Below are positions 1-12,445 of a DNA stretch of 64,000 bases, piece by piece. Source of the stretch: Protonemura montana (lineage: Eukaryota; Arthropoda; Insecta; Plecoptera; Nemouridae). The notes beneath the pieces were generated by a model. The model was not told the DNA's origin. It saw nothing but the letters and a program-made list of their open reading frames with translations, and made no database searches. The stretch is from positions 12,252,001-12,316,000 of the forward strand of contig OX387608.1 of NCBI GenBank assembly GCA_947568835.1, in the 5' to 3' direction. Position 1 is the first letter of the stretch, and each line of letters opens with the position of its first letter. The translations under genes were made by a program, and so were the position numbers.

Positions 1-2804
1 GATAACTTACGACTAGATCACAGGAACATATAATTAACCACAGGTTGAAAGCCAGTTTTTTAGCCAACCCAGCCATGTAGATATTGATAAAATGCCATGT
101 CCAGTTCCACGAGCTGCCCACACCATGATGATCAGTTGCAGTTGTTGTAACATAAATAATATTTTTGTATTTATGACTCTCAATTTGTATGCTGTGGCCA
201 AACAAAGGATTAGATGGATTTCCCTTGTTTGGCAAACCATTTTGTGTGCCAATTTATTTGCTAAAGCACAGTTAAATCAAGGACAAAATGTCTCCTATAG
301 TTTATTGACCAATTTGATCAGGAAAATAGTTGATTTACCTAAACGAATTGTTGATTTTCATGGCATATTGGGCTACCATGGGCAGGCTTAGATGGAAAAA
401 TGTGTTTTTTTCAAATTAACTATTCAAACATGATATTAACACATCTGTGGTAATCATTCAAGATGCAGTTCCAGGAACTATAGGTGTGATTCAGGCGTGC
501 TTCTTCATTATTTTTTTTTTGCTATTCAGGAAAACACTGGAGATGGTAATCCAAGATCTAGAATTGTATCAATCTCCCTTACAGGTCAGGTGAAGTACCA
601 TGTCAATGTCCTCGTTATGCAATGGTTGCAGTAGGCTGTAGCTCATTATGGCAAAAATGGATTGAGATGGTTTTGAAGTTAGTACTCAATAAACTCATTA
701 TGACTTCTGTGGATCTCACGTTTCTATACCATAACTTAAAACAAATGGTGGATTGAAACGAAATTTAACACAATTTTATACCACAAAAATTTTCATTTGC
801 TTGCCATTGGTCTGTCACGTAGCAAGTAAGCTGGACCCACTGTAGGCTACAACTTTTATCCAGTGAAAAGAGATGTAATTGGAAGAGTAGTTACGTTGGC
901 TACCCAAATTTTTGTCTCACTGGTAAACAGGTTTTTTTTCAGATCTGTACTTATTGAATGTTTGAGCTGATGGTCGGAAACAATCTCGTCTAATTATTAT
1001 GTATTCTTAAATATATACTGTATTTATATTTTAATGTGTCTGACATGTTTGTATATTCTATCGAATTTTAAGACAGTAAACAAAGAAACTGTTCCCCACT
1101 GATATTTGTTTAATTCACGCCACGCGCCTCCTTCTCGGTTTAAATTTAAATCGTACAGAGACAATGCCAATCAAAGATACTAGACAACGACTTGATGAGT
1201 CAGCTTAGATGTCAATTTTGTTTCATTTCAATTTAATATATTCCTCCCGACTGACTGAACCATGGTACCAACGATGGTACCCTACGCTATGCAAGTCACG
1301 TGCGTGGAGCAAGCTGCTTCCTTGATGTGCACCGACGTGGAGGCGTCAGTCATCTCGAACATAGTACAAAACCGCGAGAAGACAGCTGCAAAAGATGCAT
1401 TGTTACCAATTTGTTTGTTCTTGTGAAATAGTAATCTTCGTTCTTTCACATGTTGAGGTAGCGATATGTCAGAGATGTCGATCATTTCTCAAAAAGACAG
1501 GTCAACATAGTATGGCAAGGCTTTTCCTTGCAGAGCTCGACTAAATGCCGAAAGGCATAGCTAACTAACATGATTCTTGTTCAGTTGGTATCGATATGTT
1601 CGACAGTTTCAACCGAAAGGCCAATGTTCCAAGCTTTTAAAAAACTTGATTTACCTATCTCTGAATCATTGGAAAGAAAATGAAACTGAACACGCCACTT
1701 CACGGCGTTCCCCTTCCTGCGACATTGCGACCGTGCTAACACCGTCCTAAAATGATATGCAGTCAGAGAACGCGTGGGTTTCTTACCAGTAAAAGATGTA
1801 CACCTCCTAATTGTTGACTGGACGTAATTATATGGCTCTCTATGCATCATCAATGACGGACACGCTTAGTTCTTTTGTTCGCTTAACATTGAACACAAAA
1901 GTAGCCGCTGGCTCGAAATTTGCTAAGAGAGCTTGTCGGGTAGAGAGTGGCCGGCTGTTTTATCGTAACAAGGTATTGACTGGTAATCTCGTAAGGTCTC
2001 AACTTCGTCATTAAAACAAATAAAAAGCAAACTAAATAGTTGTCTGTATTACACTTGATAATCGTAAGACAAACGCTAGTCCCGAAATTCAGACTGGGGC
2101 AATATCATTCCATACCGTTGTCAGCAAGTCAGTCGGCATATTATTTTGCAAATTTCTTGGGGTTGAAATCGCAACATAGTGGAAACCACAAGCATACCAC
2201 TGGATTTTTAAACCTAGACACTCTTTGGTAACACTGCTAAGTTTATTGGTGAAAACAGAGGCCAGCATTGATGTTACACTTTCTTCTAGTCGACAGATAC
2301 TACCATAAGGCACTTGCGGCCTTCCTTTTTAACAATTAAATGATTACGGCTCAGAATATCGATAGATACATGGCACAAGCCATGGCCATGACCACACTCT
2401 TGTCGGCATGCAACTCTCTGTCAGGGCCCGGGACTGTTTTTAGCGTAGGAGTTGTGTGCCCCGACCGTAATCGACTGTAGCGCGAGGCAGGTCAGTTACC
2501 TCACGAGTCTGGAGGGTACCCGAACAAGAATCAATAATACACAGATATTCTGCACTCGGCTAGCCAGTTTCTTCGCTCGATCTCGTTCTGTCGCGTCCAA
2601 GGTAATGGATTTTGGCACCAACATGCGGTGGCTCGGATATTTGGTTTATAGATTTACGGAACTGCATTTAAAATTTCTTTATTGGTGTTTTAGACTTCGT
2701 AATAATGAAAATTAGAATAAATGCAGTATCGATTGGAATAACGAAATAGTTTGTTGATTTGACGCCGTTATCTGATGATATTTTTCGTATATTCGATTGA
2801 TTTG
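1..2804. other. Intergenic DNA, no gene seen
   Basis: AT-rich sequence with only short open frames on both strands. None has a recognisable domain, a plausible splice context or a homologue I know. No RNA gene or tandem array is visible. Confidence 0.6.
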
Positions 2805-3205
2805 AGGTGTTTAACGACGCACTGTTTGGACAACGGGCTCTGAGCACTGGTGTATGATGATGAGGATGATAATGAACCTAACATAGCCTAGAAGGCAGGA
2901 GGGGAAACCCGATACCGGCACGTAGCCTACTCCTGTCGGAAAGCACCAAGAGCACCACCGGCTTCACGTCCCTTCCGAAGGACGGTACAACGCTAACAAC
3001 AGAATTCCTCCACAAATCCATGCTGTCGAGAGGTTGATAAGCAAGGCGAGTGAAGTTGTACTAACTTTTATCCCTCCAACCTCTCCCAAACAGAACTGGT
3101 CATGTGTATGATGGTCACCCATCCTGTACCTGACCCAGCGCAGTGTTGCTGAACTTCGGTGATCTCGTGAGAACCGGTGTTTCCAACACGCCAAACCGTT
3201 TGGCA
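2805..3205 (-). mobile_element. 5S-headed SINE, copy a (near full length)
   Basis: Reads as a SINE on the minus strand. The 3' domain (GTTTAACGACGCACTG, seen on the + strand at the left end) is followed by the family body. The 5S-rRNA-like head lies at the right end, about 3105-3180, and on the minus strand contains CACCGAAGTTCAGCAACACTG and a GGGTGACCATC block. It matches copies at 38182 and 54549 over its whole length. Direct repeats at the ends are not obvious, so this may be an older insertion. The minus-strand open frames across it belong to the repeat. Confidence 0.85.
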
Positions 3206-4219
3206 GTACGGATCGTTATTTTTAGCGTGCAAAGGGTGGATACAATTTAGAGATGACACATTACAATTGATTCTTCGATTAAGATTAATGATACTGTGAC
3301 TTGTGACTTGTGTACCACACCCACGCAATAACTTTCTTTGCACCTAGCAAATAAAATATTGTGAGTCAAATCGCGAACAATTTCATGAAATAAAGGGATA
3401 GCTGGACTAGGATCTGAATGATATCAATTTCCTTCACTTACCTAGGCTATTTTTGTTCGATGTGACATTTTCGTTGCAAGAAATATTTTCTTTGTCGTCT
3501 TCGTCTTCCCTGCAACAGACAACACATTCCTTATCATTTATTATCATCCCCTTATCATATCACATGTAGTTTAATAACTGTCATTAGCGTCCCGGAAGTA
3601 AAAATATCTAATTAACGATATTATAAAATCGATGAGTACATCTAGCAAGTTTATCTTCATTTTATCTCTCGGTTTCGATACGGAAAACGCAGGTAAAAGA
3701 TAAATATTAAGGCTACAGGGTAATGGTGGTACTATTTTGATTACCCTAAACAAGGTCAGCTATCACAGGTAACTATTTAAATTAGTGTAATCGCTCGTCA
3801 TCAGGGACTGTTTGGGACTTGGTATGTAATTCGTGGGAAGTCACGAGTCAGTTCCTGTTCAGACAAAATGATTCCCGAAAAATTGGAGGATAATTGTACT
3901 CCGACTATTCCAATAAATAATTGCTAGTTTTGAATGAGAATGGTACTATTAAAATTAGACACAGTACGAGTGGTTCAATGGAATTCAGTTGTTATCACAG
4001 TTTGCAATCACATAATGGTTCTTAACGGTATACAAAAATAATAATTACCTAATTAAATATGGGTGAATGAGTCAGGTGGATATTTTGATATTAAGGTAGT
4101 TGTTTTCAATGGTTTTCGATGGTTTATTGGAGGTATAGGTCATGTGGACTGAAGTTTTTGAAGAAAATATTTTTCCAAAACGTGCCAAAAGGCACCCGTT
4201 GTTTCTCAGGGGTTTCTCA
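3206..4219. other. Intergenic DNA, nothing recognised
   Basis: AT-rich sequence with no supported gene and no internal repeat structure that I could recognise. Confidence 0.5.
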
Positions 4220-4592
4220 TTGCTCGCTTACGAGTTATAGTTTTTAAATATGTATAGATTTCTATCAATGAGCCTTTGTCTACGCATCTTTAGAGATCAA
4301 TATTTAACTGTGCAACACTTTCGCTTTCACAATTATTTGATTAGGCTGCTTTGCCGATTGTTTCTCGTACCAACGGTAAATTCGGTGAGTTTGGGTTTAC
4401 TTTTTTTTTATCTGAAGGGAATGACTGGGATTAAGTACGTGAGTTGGTAGCATAACTTCGATGATCAAGTCAAGACTAGCTAAAATGTTGACACCTAACA
4501 AGATGTACATAGATCAAACAAAGACCCTCCGAATTACAATTAAAAAACTTTAAAAATGTGAATGCACCTGAGTTTTTGGTATACACTTTACT
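4220..4592 (+). mobile_element. MITE-like element M, copy 1
   Basis: Shares the body of family M (a GAGTTGG block followed by CAAACAAAGACCCTCCG and GAGTTTTTGGTATACAC at the right end) with copies at 26422, 33836 and 44158. The right terminus is the inverse of the left terminus seen in better copies. The left boundary is approximate because this end has diverged. An open frame over the left half resembles one in copy 3 only because both lie in the same repeat. Confidence 0.6.
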
Positions 4593-4884
4593 AGTCGGAC
4601 GGTAGACAAAGAAGACGCCGCCCCAGTGACAAGTTGTTGTGACTTGAGTTCATTGCTCCTTGCTACCTAAACGCCTCCACTCACAATCTTGATGACGTCA
4701 AGACGTGCTGCTCGGGTTAGGAACTAGAGACCACGTCGCTGCATGCTACTCTATCCTTGACACTTGACTCACGAGCGATGTGGAGTGCACTCGTGAGGGT
4801 TGGCACTTTGCACAGTTTTTTGTTTGTTTGTTTAAACTTGCACAAGCTATTCGCTGTCACGATATGTATTTCATCCATATATTT

Positions 4885-5222
4885 CTAAAAATATAGGTGT
4901 TGAGAGTTTTCAAGTTTTCAAGTGGCAATTAGGGGCTGGTCTTCCCTTTCGGTTGATGAGACAACTATTATTCCGCCTCGACACGACCATCTAAGCTATG
5001 TTGGCAACTCACGTAACTACCCCAGCCCCTCCCACCAGGAAAACATCAGAAATGTAATTGCAATTCATGTCCTCGGTAGAAGATGCATTCGACAATAATT
5101 TAATCATTTCTGACAGTGATGTGATATTTTATAGGTAAACGTTAAATTCGACAAACAAATGTATGGGCAAGACTCAATGTTTAAAGGATTTCTACACCTC
5201 CAATTCTGGGATATGCTATAAC
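4885..5222 (-). mobile_element. MITE-like element M, copy 2
   Basis: Reverse-oriented copy. It contains TTTTCAAGTGGCAATT, the block GGCAACTCACGTAACTACC, and a right end with CTGGGATATGCTATA matching the terminus of the copy at 58182. Internally diverged and probably old. Confidence 0.6.
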
Positions 5223-5920
5223 TTGAGATCGTAGTATAGTGAAAGTAAGTTGCAAGTCGTATTTCTGATGATAATTTTAAACAAAAATACACATAGAATA
5301 CCACGAATCATCATAGAAATAATTCTGAGAAATGACCGTTATGGTCAGAATAGGGGCTTGTTTTATTTTCAAAAAGTTCACTAGACATTAACAAAGACAT
5401 AATCAACATAATTAAAATATCAATACACTTTGTTGATTGCTAGGTGTTCGTCAAGGATATAGAAAGGGAATTTTAAAAAGGATATTTATATGGCTGAGCT
5501 GAGGTATTTGTTTAGGAAAACTTTCGTAGGTGTACAACGATAGAGTGGGCTATTCCGAAAAGAGACCCGAGATGCCCAAATAGCAAGACTGGTGGACAGT
5601 CATCGGGACAAGCAAAATAAAGCTATTTCCTGTTGCAGGTCGACAAGAGAAGCGATAAGAAAATGCGTTGCTATCTGCCAATTTTCCACCAAACATTCTA
5701 TGAGTAAACACGAGGACATTAGATGACTCAACAATGGTCAACTGGGACCTATTGTGGTCCGATATCTGATATCAATTCCTTGCAATGTAACTGCAATGTT
5801 ACTTACCATTGATTGGACATGCGGCTGAATGTCAGCTGATCGTTGGCGTACTCGGACATTCCAGAACAGCTGGAGACAAAGAGACGTACAATTGATTAGT
5901 TGATTGATTGATTTTTTCTG
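5223..5920. other. Intergenic DNA, nothing recognised
   Basis: No gene signal. It ends in a short GATT microsatellite that is the 3' tail of the SINE copy that follows. Confidence 0.5.
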
Positions 5921-6172
5921 TTCAATGACGCACTGTTTTGATAACACGTCATAAAATTGGTCTATTGGCGTTGGTAGATGCGACTTACTGGGTTTTGTTG
6001 AACCTAACCTTGAAGGGAGGAAAGACACGGTGGGCACGGTAGCATTCTACCGCACAAAACATGGTAATTCTAGTAAAAAGATCAGCCATCCAACACATGA
6101 TTCAGTACATTGTTGCTTAACTTCGGTGAACTCACGAGAACTTGTGTTTCCAGCACGACAAACCGTTCGGTA
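5921..6172 (-). mobile_element. 5S-headed SINE, copy b (degenerate, internal deletion)
   Basis: Both ends of the family are present: TTCAATGACGCACTGTTTTG at the left, and TGTTGCTTAACTTCGGTGA followed by AAACCGTTCGGT at the right. The body is shortened to roughly 250 bp and strongly diverged. The GATT repeat just left of it is the 3' tail seen on the + strand, which fits a minus-strand insertion. Confidence 0.7.
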
Positions 6173-6449
6173 AGAGACAAGTTAGACATAGTCACAGTTC
6201 GTCGAACAAGTAGAATCCACTGCACTTTTTTGGTGTAACGAGTGTTTTTTGTGAGTGATTGTAACAGAATATTGAATTTCTGTCAATAAACCGTCCGTGA
6301 AAAACGTCTGAATTGGTGCCGAATCATTGGGCAAATCCGATTTCTTGTCGTGTTAGCGTGGATAGCTATTTCGATATAATACAGTTTGGGAACTTGTTAT
6401 TTCTAAAACCAGTGCAAAGCACAAAAAATAATGAAATTTAGTATCTCGG

Positions 6450-6770
6450 TAAATATGTTCATCCCAAAAATTCAGGTGCATTGGATTTTTCAGTTTTCAA
6501 GTGGCAAAAAATAGGGTCAATGTTCGATTCGTGATTTTCTCGTTAGGCGTCAGCACTTCAACCCGTCTCGACTCGATCTAAGATGTCTTGCCAACTTACA
6601 TACCAACAGGTAAACAAGTGCCTTGTATAAAAACCCAAACCTACAACGGCACCCAATCAATCAATTCTTGCAACTAAAATATTTCAGAGGTAAATATTGA
6701 CTTTGGTAAATGCGTAAACAAGAGTCCATTGTTAGAAATCGATACAACTGAATTTTTGAAAAACACTTAT
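6450..6770 (-). mobile_element. MITE-like element M, copy 3
   Basis: The left terminus carries ATCCCAAAAATTCAGGTGCA and the right terminus a diverged inverse (ACTGAATTTTTGAAAAACAC). The body shares TTTTCAAGTGGCAA and TGCCAACTTACATACC with the other reverse copies. Confidence 0.65.
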
Positions 6771-7113
6771 CTAAAAAGTGCAGTTGCCAAAAAAACAACG
6801 GTGACTTCGATACGAAACCTAACGACGGAAAAACGTTTGCATGACTCAAAAAGTAATACTGTTGAGAGCAGCACACCATGACCTATTCTTGATCTTCGAG
6901 TTTTTCTGATTCCGCCATCCATAACGAAAAGATCACAGAAACACTTTTTGCTACCAATTTAAAAGTTCAGTGCTTGAAACGATCGGCTTCCGACAAGCGC
7001 AAAGTTTTCTACATTCGGATTGATATTTACTAGAACAGGAAATAAAACTCTGAAATAATGGCGGAAAACAAGAGTTTTTACTATGGTTTATAGTTTTGGG
7101 TGTCCTTAGTATA

Positions 7114-7462
7114 TTTTACGACGCACTGTTTTGACAATGGGCCCTACGACACTGGTCTAATGGCGTCGGTGAATGAAATAGGATCACGATGAATCTAACT
7201 TAGTCTAGCAGGGAAGAGAGGAAACCAGGCCCGCCTGCAAGTATAGCCTACTCCTATCGAAGATCGATAAGGAGAGCATCGGCTTAGCGTCCCTTCTGAA
7301 TGTCGGTACAACAGGAACAACAGAATTCCTCCACAAATCCAGGCTGTTGAGAGGACTGTACTAACTTTCATCCCTCCACCCTCTTTCCCAATCCATCCAA
7401 TACCTGTCCCTGTTCGGTGATATCACGGGCACCTGTGTTTCCAAAAGGCTAAACCGTTCGGT
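7114..7462 (-). mobile_element. 5S-headed SINE, copy c (internal deletions)
   Basis: Starts with TTTACGACGCACTGTTTTGA and contains the shared body (GGCACTGGTCTAATGGCGTC, then ACAGAATTCCTCCACAAATC). It ends in AAACCGTTCGGT. Part of the 5S-like head is deleted: the block around the A box is reduced to TTCGGTGATATCACGGG. Confidence 0.8.
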
Positions 7463-7661
7463 AGCCGGGTTTTCTCGCCTCCCCTTCAACATCAGCAAGG
7501 TTTCTCATCGCCCAATCTTTCTCAGACTGTTTCTGGGAAAACAGTTAAGAATTCCATTGGAATTCAATACGCATTCATTATATACTGCCGTTTTTCTAAA
7601 AGTACCTTTTCGCTGCCATCTTTGAATACAAAAGAATACTATCAAGTAAGTACGAGATTTG

Positions 7662-8158
7662 ATGGTAGATTCAACGTTTGGTAGCCATGGAGATGCTGAG
7701 ATCGCCTGACAGAGCTTCTCAATTCTGCTATCTTATGTTACCCCGGGTATATCATGGCCTAGTATAGGAGGTTCAATGGTAGATTCAACGTTTGGTAGCC
7801 ATGGAGATGCTGAGATCGCCTGACAGAGCTTCTCAATTCTGCTTTCTTATGTTACCACGGGTATATCATGGCCTAGCATGGAAGGTTCAATGGTAGATTC
7901 AACGTTTGATAGCCATGGAGATGGTAAGATCGCCTGACAGAGCTTCTCAATTCTGCTATCTTATGTTACCCCGGGTATATCATGGCCTAGCATAGGAGGT
8001 TCAATGGTAGATTCAACGTTTGGTAGCCATGGAGATGCTGAGATCGCCTGACAGAGCTTCTCAATTCTGCTATCTTATGTTACCACGGGTATATCATGGT
8101 CTAGCGTAGGAGGTTCAATGGTAGATTCAACGTTTGGTAGCCATGAAGATGCTGAGAT
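7662..8158 (+). repeat. 114-bp tandem array, about 4.4 units
   Basis: The block ATGGTAGATTCAACGTTTG recurs at 7662, 7776, 7890, 8004 and 8118, so the period is exactly 114 bp with no length change between units. Units differ by only a few substitutions. The same unit makes a second array at 57218-57878 and occurs singly elsewhere. There are no spacers between units, so this is a minisatellite and not a CRISPR-like array. Confidence 0.95.
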
Positions 8159-9064
8159 TAATACAGAGTTTGTAATTAAAGTATTTTCAACCCCCGCCTG
8201 AAAAAACATTCGTAGCCTCGGCAAGAGGTCAAGTTAGACCAAGGAAAGTTTAAGTACATGGTCACGCTAATCCTGAATTTCTCCCAGAGACATGACCTCG
8301 CTGTGGCGTAACCATGCCGACGACGTCAGGACGGTCCAAAGGGTGAGACTGGAGATGGGGAAGGGGTTAATCGGTGAATGCTGCAGTTGTTTTACGTCAG
8401 GGTCGTTATTTAGGAATTTGAGGCACCATGGCAATTTTAACTGCACTTATCATTGGAGTAGGTAAACGTTGTGGTTTATAGGGTTTGGAAATTCTGTAAC
8501 TTAATTGATCTTTACATTATTTCTTGCTAAATTCACTCTGAAAAAAAGAGTAATATCGGCAATTAATAAAATATATATTTTCATTTTTTAAGGGCTATCG
8601 TAATTTAACGGATATTTGACAAATAAAAACCAGTATGGATGCAATAGGGATGTTAAGGTAATTTAAAGGTGTTTTTTTTCTCATACGATTATTACAGAAA
8701 GCTCGCTGGGTCCCTTTGCCAAACATTTGCCTTTTGACTGAACACCCATAATACTGCATCAAATTTTGTTTTCAGATTTCTCATCGTGAATGCAATTTTA
8801 GTTGCTTTGTGGATGAGCGTAGGCGCTATTTATTGGTGGTATTATAAAAATTATGGGAAGACGATATGAAGAACAAAACGCCTGAAACAACGCAGTTTTC
8901 TTTAAGTATATGAAATGTGAAGTCATCTAAATTTAAGCAAGTCAAATTTGAGAAATTCCCGAATTATTTGACTAAAAATGCTCACAAAATAAGAAAAAAA
9001 ATAGTGGAGTACATGAAAATATATTGCGGTAAGCTAACGGTCCAAAGCGGTGATTTGTTGGGGG
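8159..9064. other. Intergenic DNA, nothing recognised
   Basis: AT-rich. A short block at about 8787-8830 resembles one at about 51070-51110 (both contain GTTGCTTTGT followed by AGCGTAGG), so fragments of another old repeat are present. No gene is supported. Confidence 0.4.
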
Positions 9065-9250
9065 TGCAAGACCAGGAGGAGGGTATCCTTCCCCCCTCAA
9101 CGTCGGCGTCGACCTCGATTCGGGCGGCGCGGCATCGATTGTTCGCTAGGCCAGACCTCGCGGAAACTAGGTCTCCGTCGGCGTCGGGCGTCGAGCCGAA
9201 ACGCGCTTTTCCGACGCCGACCCTGGAAGCGTCGCGGCGCTGCTGTGCAC
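9065..9250. other. Short GC-rich, CpG-rich island in AT-rich DNA
   Basis: About 190 bp packed with CG dinucleotides, including CGTCGGCGTCG twice and its near inverse CCGACGCCGAC. Both flanks are AT-rich. An open frame crosses it but changes from lysine-rich to arginine- and serine-rich at the composition boundary, which looks like chance coding. It could be an inserted fragment or an isolated CpG island; I do not recognise it. Confidence 0.45.
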
Positions 9251-12097
9251 TAGACTTAAGAGGGTGACCGACTTTATGCAGGTCAATTTATCTAGAGGTT
9301 TACTTTTTGAGTGGAGCGCAGTCAAGTTTTCCCTTAGAAGAGGCACATGAAATGGATGTTATTTTGTTATTTTTAGTTAAGTATTGGCTGATTCATTGTT
9401 TGATAAATACCATGAAGTAAGGGAATAACTGCACTTTAATGTTATGAGAGTAATGAATTATGTAATAAAATAAGTCACTCAATCTACAAATTAATTGTGC
9501 ACTTTTAATTGAACTTACAAAATTCATCAATAGTAAAAAGGGATTTTGTATAAGAAATGATTTCTTATTGTGATTTTTTTGTAATTTTGAATGACTGTAG
9601 GAAACAGAAAGTGATTGTATAATTGTGTATTGAGCATTTATATGGTATTTCTGGCTTGGTTTGTTATGTTATCAATTACATACAAAACGACGATGCGATA
9701 AAAACTATTACACCTTATTTTCCAATCATCACGACTGTGAAAACTATTATTTTTATGAACAATAGTTTTTTTTTTTAATCATGTCAACCTAGGTACCGAT
9801 TTGCAGCAAAAATATATCCAATAAGCTGCAATTTAAACTGTACAATTTAGAATTATCTGTTGTCCCTTTTTCGCCAGATCTTTGCAGAGTGTTAATTTTC
9901 TCATTAATGTTGAAAACCAAGTTGATTCATCTGTTGAGTGTCGTTCAACTCATCGAACCGACCATTGGCAGCAATTCCCCAGTTTCTTGGGCTGAATATT
10001 TAGTATGTATACATACCAATTCTATTGCGCTGCGAAATCAGATACTCTTTTGGTGAAATAACCCCAGTTGAGTTGTTTGAAACCAAACGTATGGTTAGGT
10101 TATGTGTTATGTTCATGGTAAAAGGATGGTTATGTTAGTTAGACTCGCTCGTCTGTCTGTAAGTAGGTATAGATAAACCCAAGTATAACCTACCCTGGAA
10201 AGCAGTACGGGGAGATATTAAACTCAACGATACAGAGTATTGGCATTCAAATAAAACATGTCTCGAATGAAGATTTTAGTCGAAGGGTTCATACTAAAAC
10301 TGAATCGTTATTCCTCAAGGGCAATAATCATCTTGCCTTGGCCACCTATGACTATTCCACTAGATCGAAATAAAAGTTAATGAACATCATTAGAAAGGAA
10401 CCTCTTATTGTACAAAGGAAGTGAGATAAAATAATTCAATCAAAATAACAAACTTCTGGAGAACAAAGAGACATCAGGCTAGCTTCAAGCAATCATTCAA
10501 TTCCGATCAGGAAGAATATGCAAGCCGGATATGTGTCGGTTGTATCTTTTTTTCCAACAATGTGTTTGCTGCGACTTAGGGACCCTAACGAACAGCTGCT
10601 ACGTGATGGTCCAGCGAAGATTATGTGGATTTCTAAGATCGTACTAGGCTATTTCTGGCGTGGAAAAATATGCGTCCCTCGTTGGGTGCTGGATGTGCAA
10701 CATGCTGCAACACATTATTTGTACATGTCTATTACGAAAACTGCAACGACGAAAATCCGCAAAAATAATTATTTTAACTGATTCATAAAATCTTGATTAA
10801 AAGGTCAATGTTGCACTAAAGGCCAGATTTTTATGTGCTTTTAGACAATAATTTAATTGATTACAGTTTGATACTATCAGTAAGAAACAAAAACGATTGC
10901 AGCGAAAGGGTTCAAAAATGTGTAGTGCAAGAATTTCTGATCAGAGATGGAGGGTTGCTTAGATTGATAGTCATATATGCGACAGTCGATTGAAACCATT
11001 GTCTAATCTGGCACGTGTCTGGGATTTAACAATTGCTAAGAGCATCAAGTTACAGCAGCTATGTTATGGGTGCTTGCTCCAGCTAGCAAAATAAAGCACA
11101 ACAAGATCGTCCGCGAAGGTCGTCCTTTCTTCCTCGAGGTTAGGCAACAGTTCAGATGAACGTATAATTTATGTAAGTTGATTGAAGTTGTAAGCGAATA
11201 AACTAGTCGTGATTGCATGCTGGCAAAGCGTGCCGATGAAAGGTAACTGTAATACCAATACAAATGTTGGAAGGAAAATTAAAGCATTCCCCTGATATCG
11301 ATTTTTGTGATGCTATAGGTAGATAGAAAATAATGTTAATGCGTTGAGAGTTGCGATTTCAATAATATTATCAAACGATCAACACTATTTTAATTATACC
11401 TGATAAACGCGTTTGGATTAGGCGTCAAAATTTTTGCCAGGTCTTGCATCTAAGATCTGCGAGATAAAATACATAACAATGGGATTGTTAATTACGAAAT
11501 AGCTAAGTGAATGTGAATGAAAGTCATATTGCACAATCGAAACCGAATCAAATTGTCAGTTCGTGGTAATAATTTCGTTTCGATAAGCACTTTCTATCAT
11601 ACGTTGACCGAGCGAGTGCTCTCATGCAATCACACAAAGAGAGTAGCAAGTTATTGATCGTTCCAATCAGCTGGTCTGGTAAACAAACCTGCTGTCCATA
11701 GTATTTTCTTGCTGGCTTCCGAAAACCTGTCTGCCACACTCTAGTATTTTCTTCTTCTCCCAGCCTTCTTGCGTTTTCACCCATTCTTCACCCGGCGATC
11801 TCCAATCCTTAGATATGAACGGCATCGTTGCAAAAATACTTTAAAAATTTTAAATGTCTTTCACCAAGATGCTCCAGCAGGCAAGAACCACACGAAACTG
11901 CGTCATTCCTGAGAGCGCATGGCTTTGTTTTCGTCTGTGGATTTGACGTTTCGCCTGACGAATCAGAGAAGAGGTGAAATTCACGACTTTCGTACAAATG
12001 TAGCACGCTGCTGCCATCTAGGTGCTAATTTGCGCTTCAAAGCTTGGTGCATGATTTCACCGTCCGATGTCGCTAGTTGGCCTATTGGGAGTATCCT
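9251..12097. other. Intergenic DNA upstream of CFDP1
   Basis: AT-rich. The open frames at 10518-10781, 11548-11784 and 11809-12006 show no domain or splice support. No repeat family recognised elsewhere in the window is visible here. Confidence 0.5.
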
Positions 12098-12142
12098 CCA
12101 TTCCTTATTATTCATCTTGTGTAGGTAGTCAGAGTTGAGCCG
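12098..12142 (+). promoter_or_regulatory. Candidate CFDP1 core promoter and noncoding first exon
   Basis: CCATTCC at 12098-12104 fits the loose initiator YYANWYY with +1 at 12100. AGTCA at 12127-12131 fits a DPE (RGWYV) starting at exactly +28. A donor-like CCG|GTGAGT follows at 12143. An acceptor-like pyrimidine tract ending in CCGCAG lies at 12442, three bases before the CFDP1 ATG. A 43-nt leader exon with a 300-nt intron is therefore possible. Alternatively, transcription starts at the TCAGTT initiator at 12411 with a short leader. Both are inference. Confidence 0.3.
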
Positions 12143-12445
12143 GTGAGTACGTCTGCATTTATGTTATTATTTGGCCCTTAAGACGTAGCTTTGCATAACT
12201 GCTAGGAAATGTAATTAGTTCATTACACGAAGCACATAATTTAATCTTCAAAAGGTATGTTTCCTATCAAAATCTCGGTAAATAAGTAGGAAACTAGTGG
12301 GACAGCTCCAGGCACATGTATGTATTGACCGATTTGGCCGTCAGAGCACGTCAGAGCTCGGCTAACTTCGGCCAACCCGCCAAAAACTTAAAAGTGAGCA
12401 TCGCAAAATGTCAGTTTTCGCTCTTTTTTCGCCCAACCGCAGATA

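Noticed and set aside
34..391. Overlapping open frames on both strands at the left edge
   Set aside because: Neither shows a domain or splice signal; could be the edge of a gene to the left, but nothing supports it.
4250..6879. Similar peptides YRFLSMSLCLRI and YRFLTMDSCLRI in open frames at 4250 (+) and 6661 (-)
   Set aside because: Both lie in copies of the MITE-like repeat M; similarity comes from the DNA repeat and the frames do not extend over the other copies.
8428..8480. Short ATG frame (MAILTALIIGVG) before a GTAAAC
   Set aside because: Looks like a mini-exon with a signal-like peptide, but a related block near 8787 is broken by a stop and nothing downstream fits.
8917..9267. 116-codon open frame
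   Set aside because: It joins an AT-rich lysine-rich part to a CG-rich patch with a sudden change of composition, and no domain or splice signal supports it.
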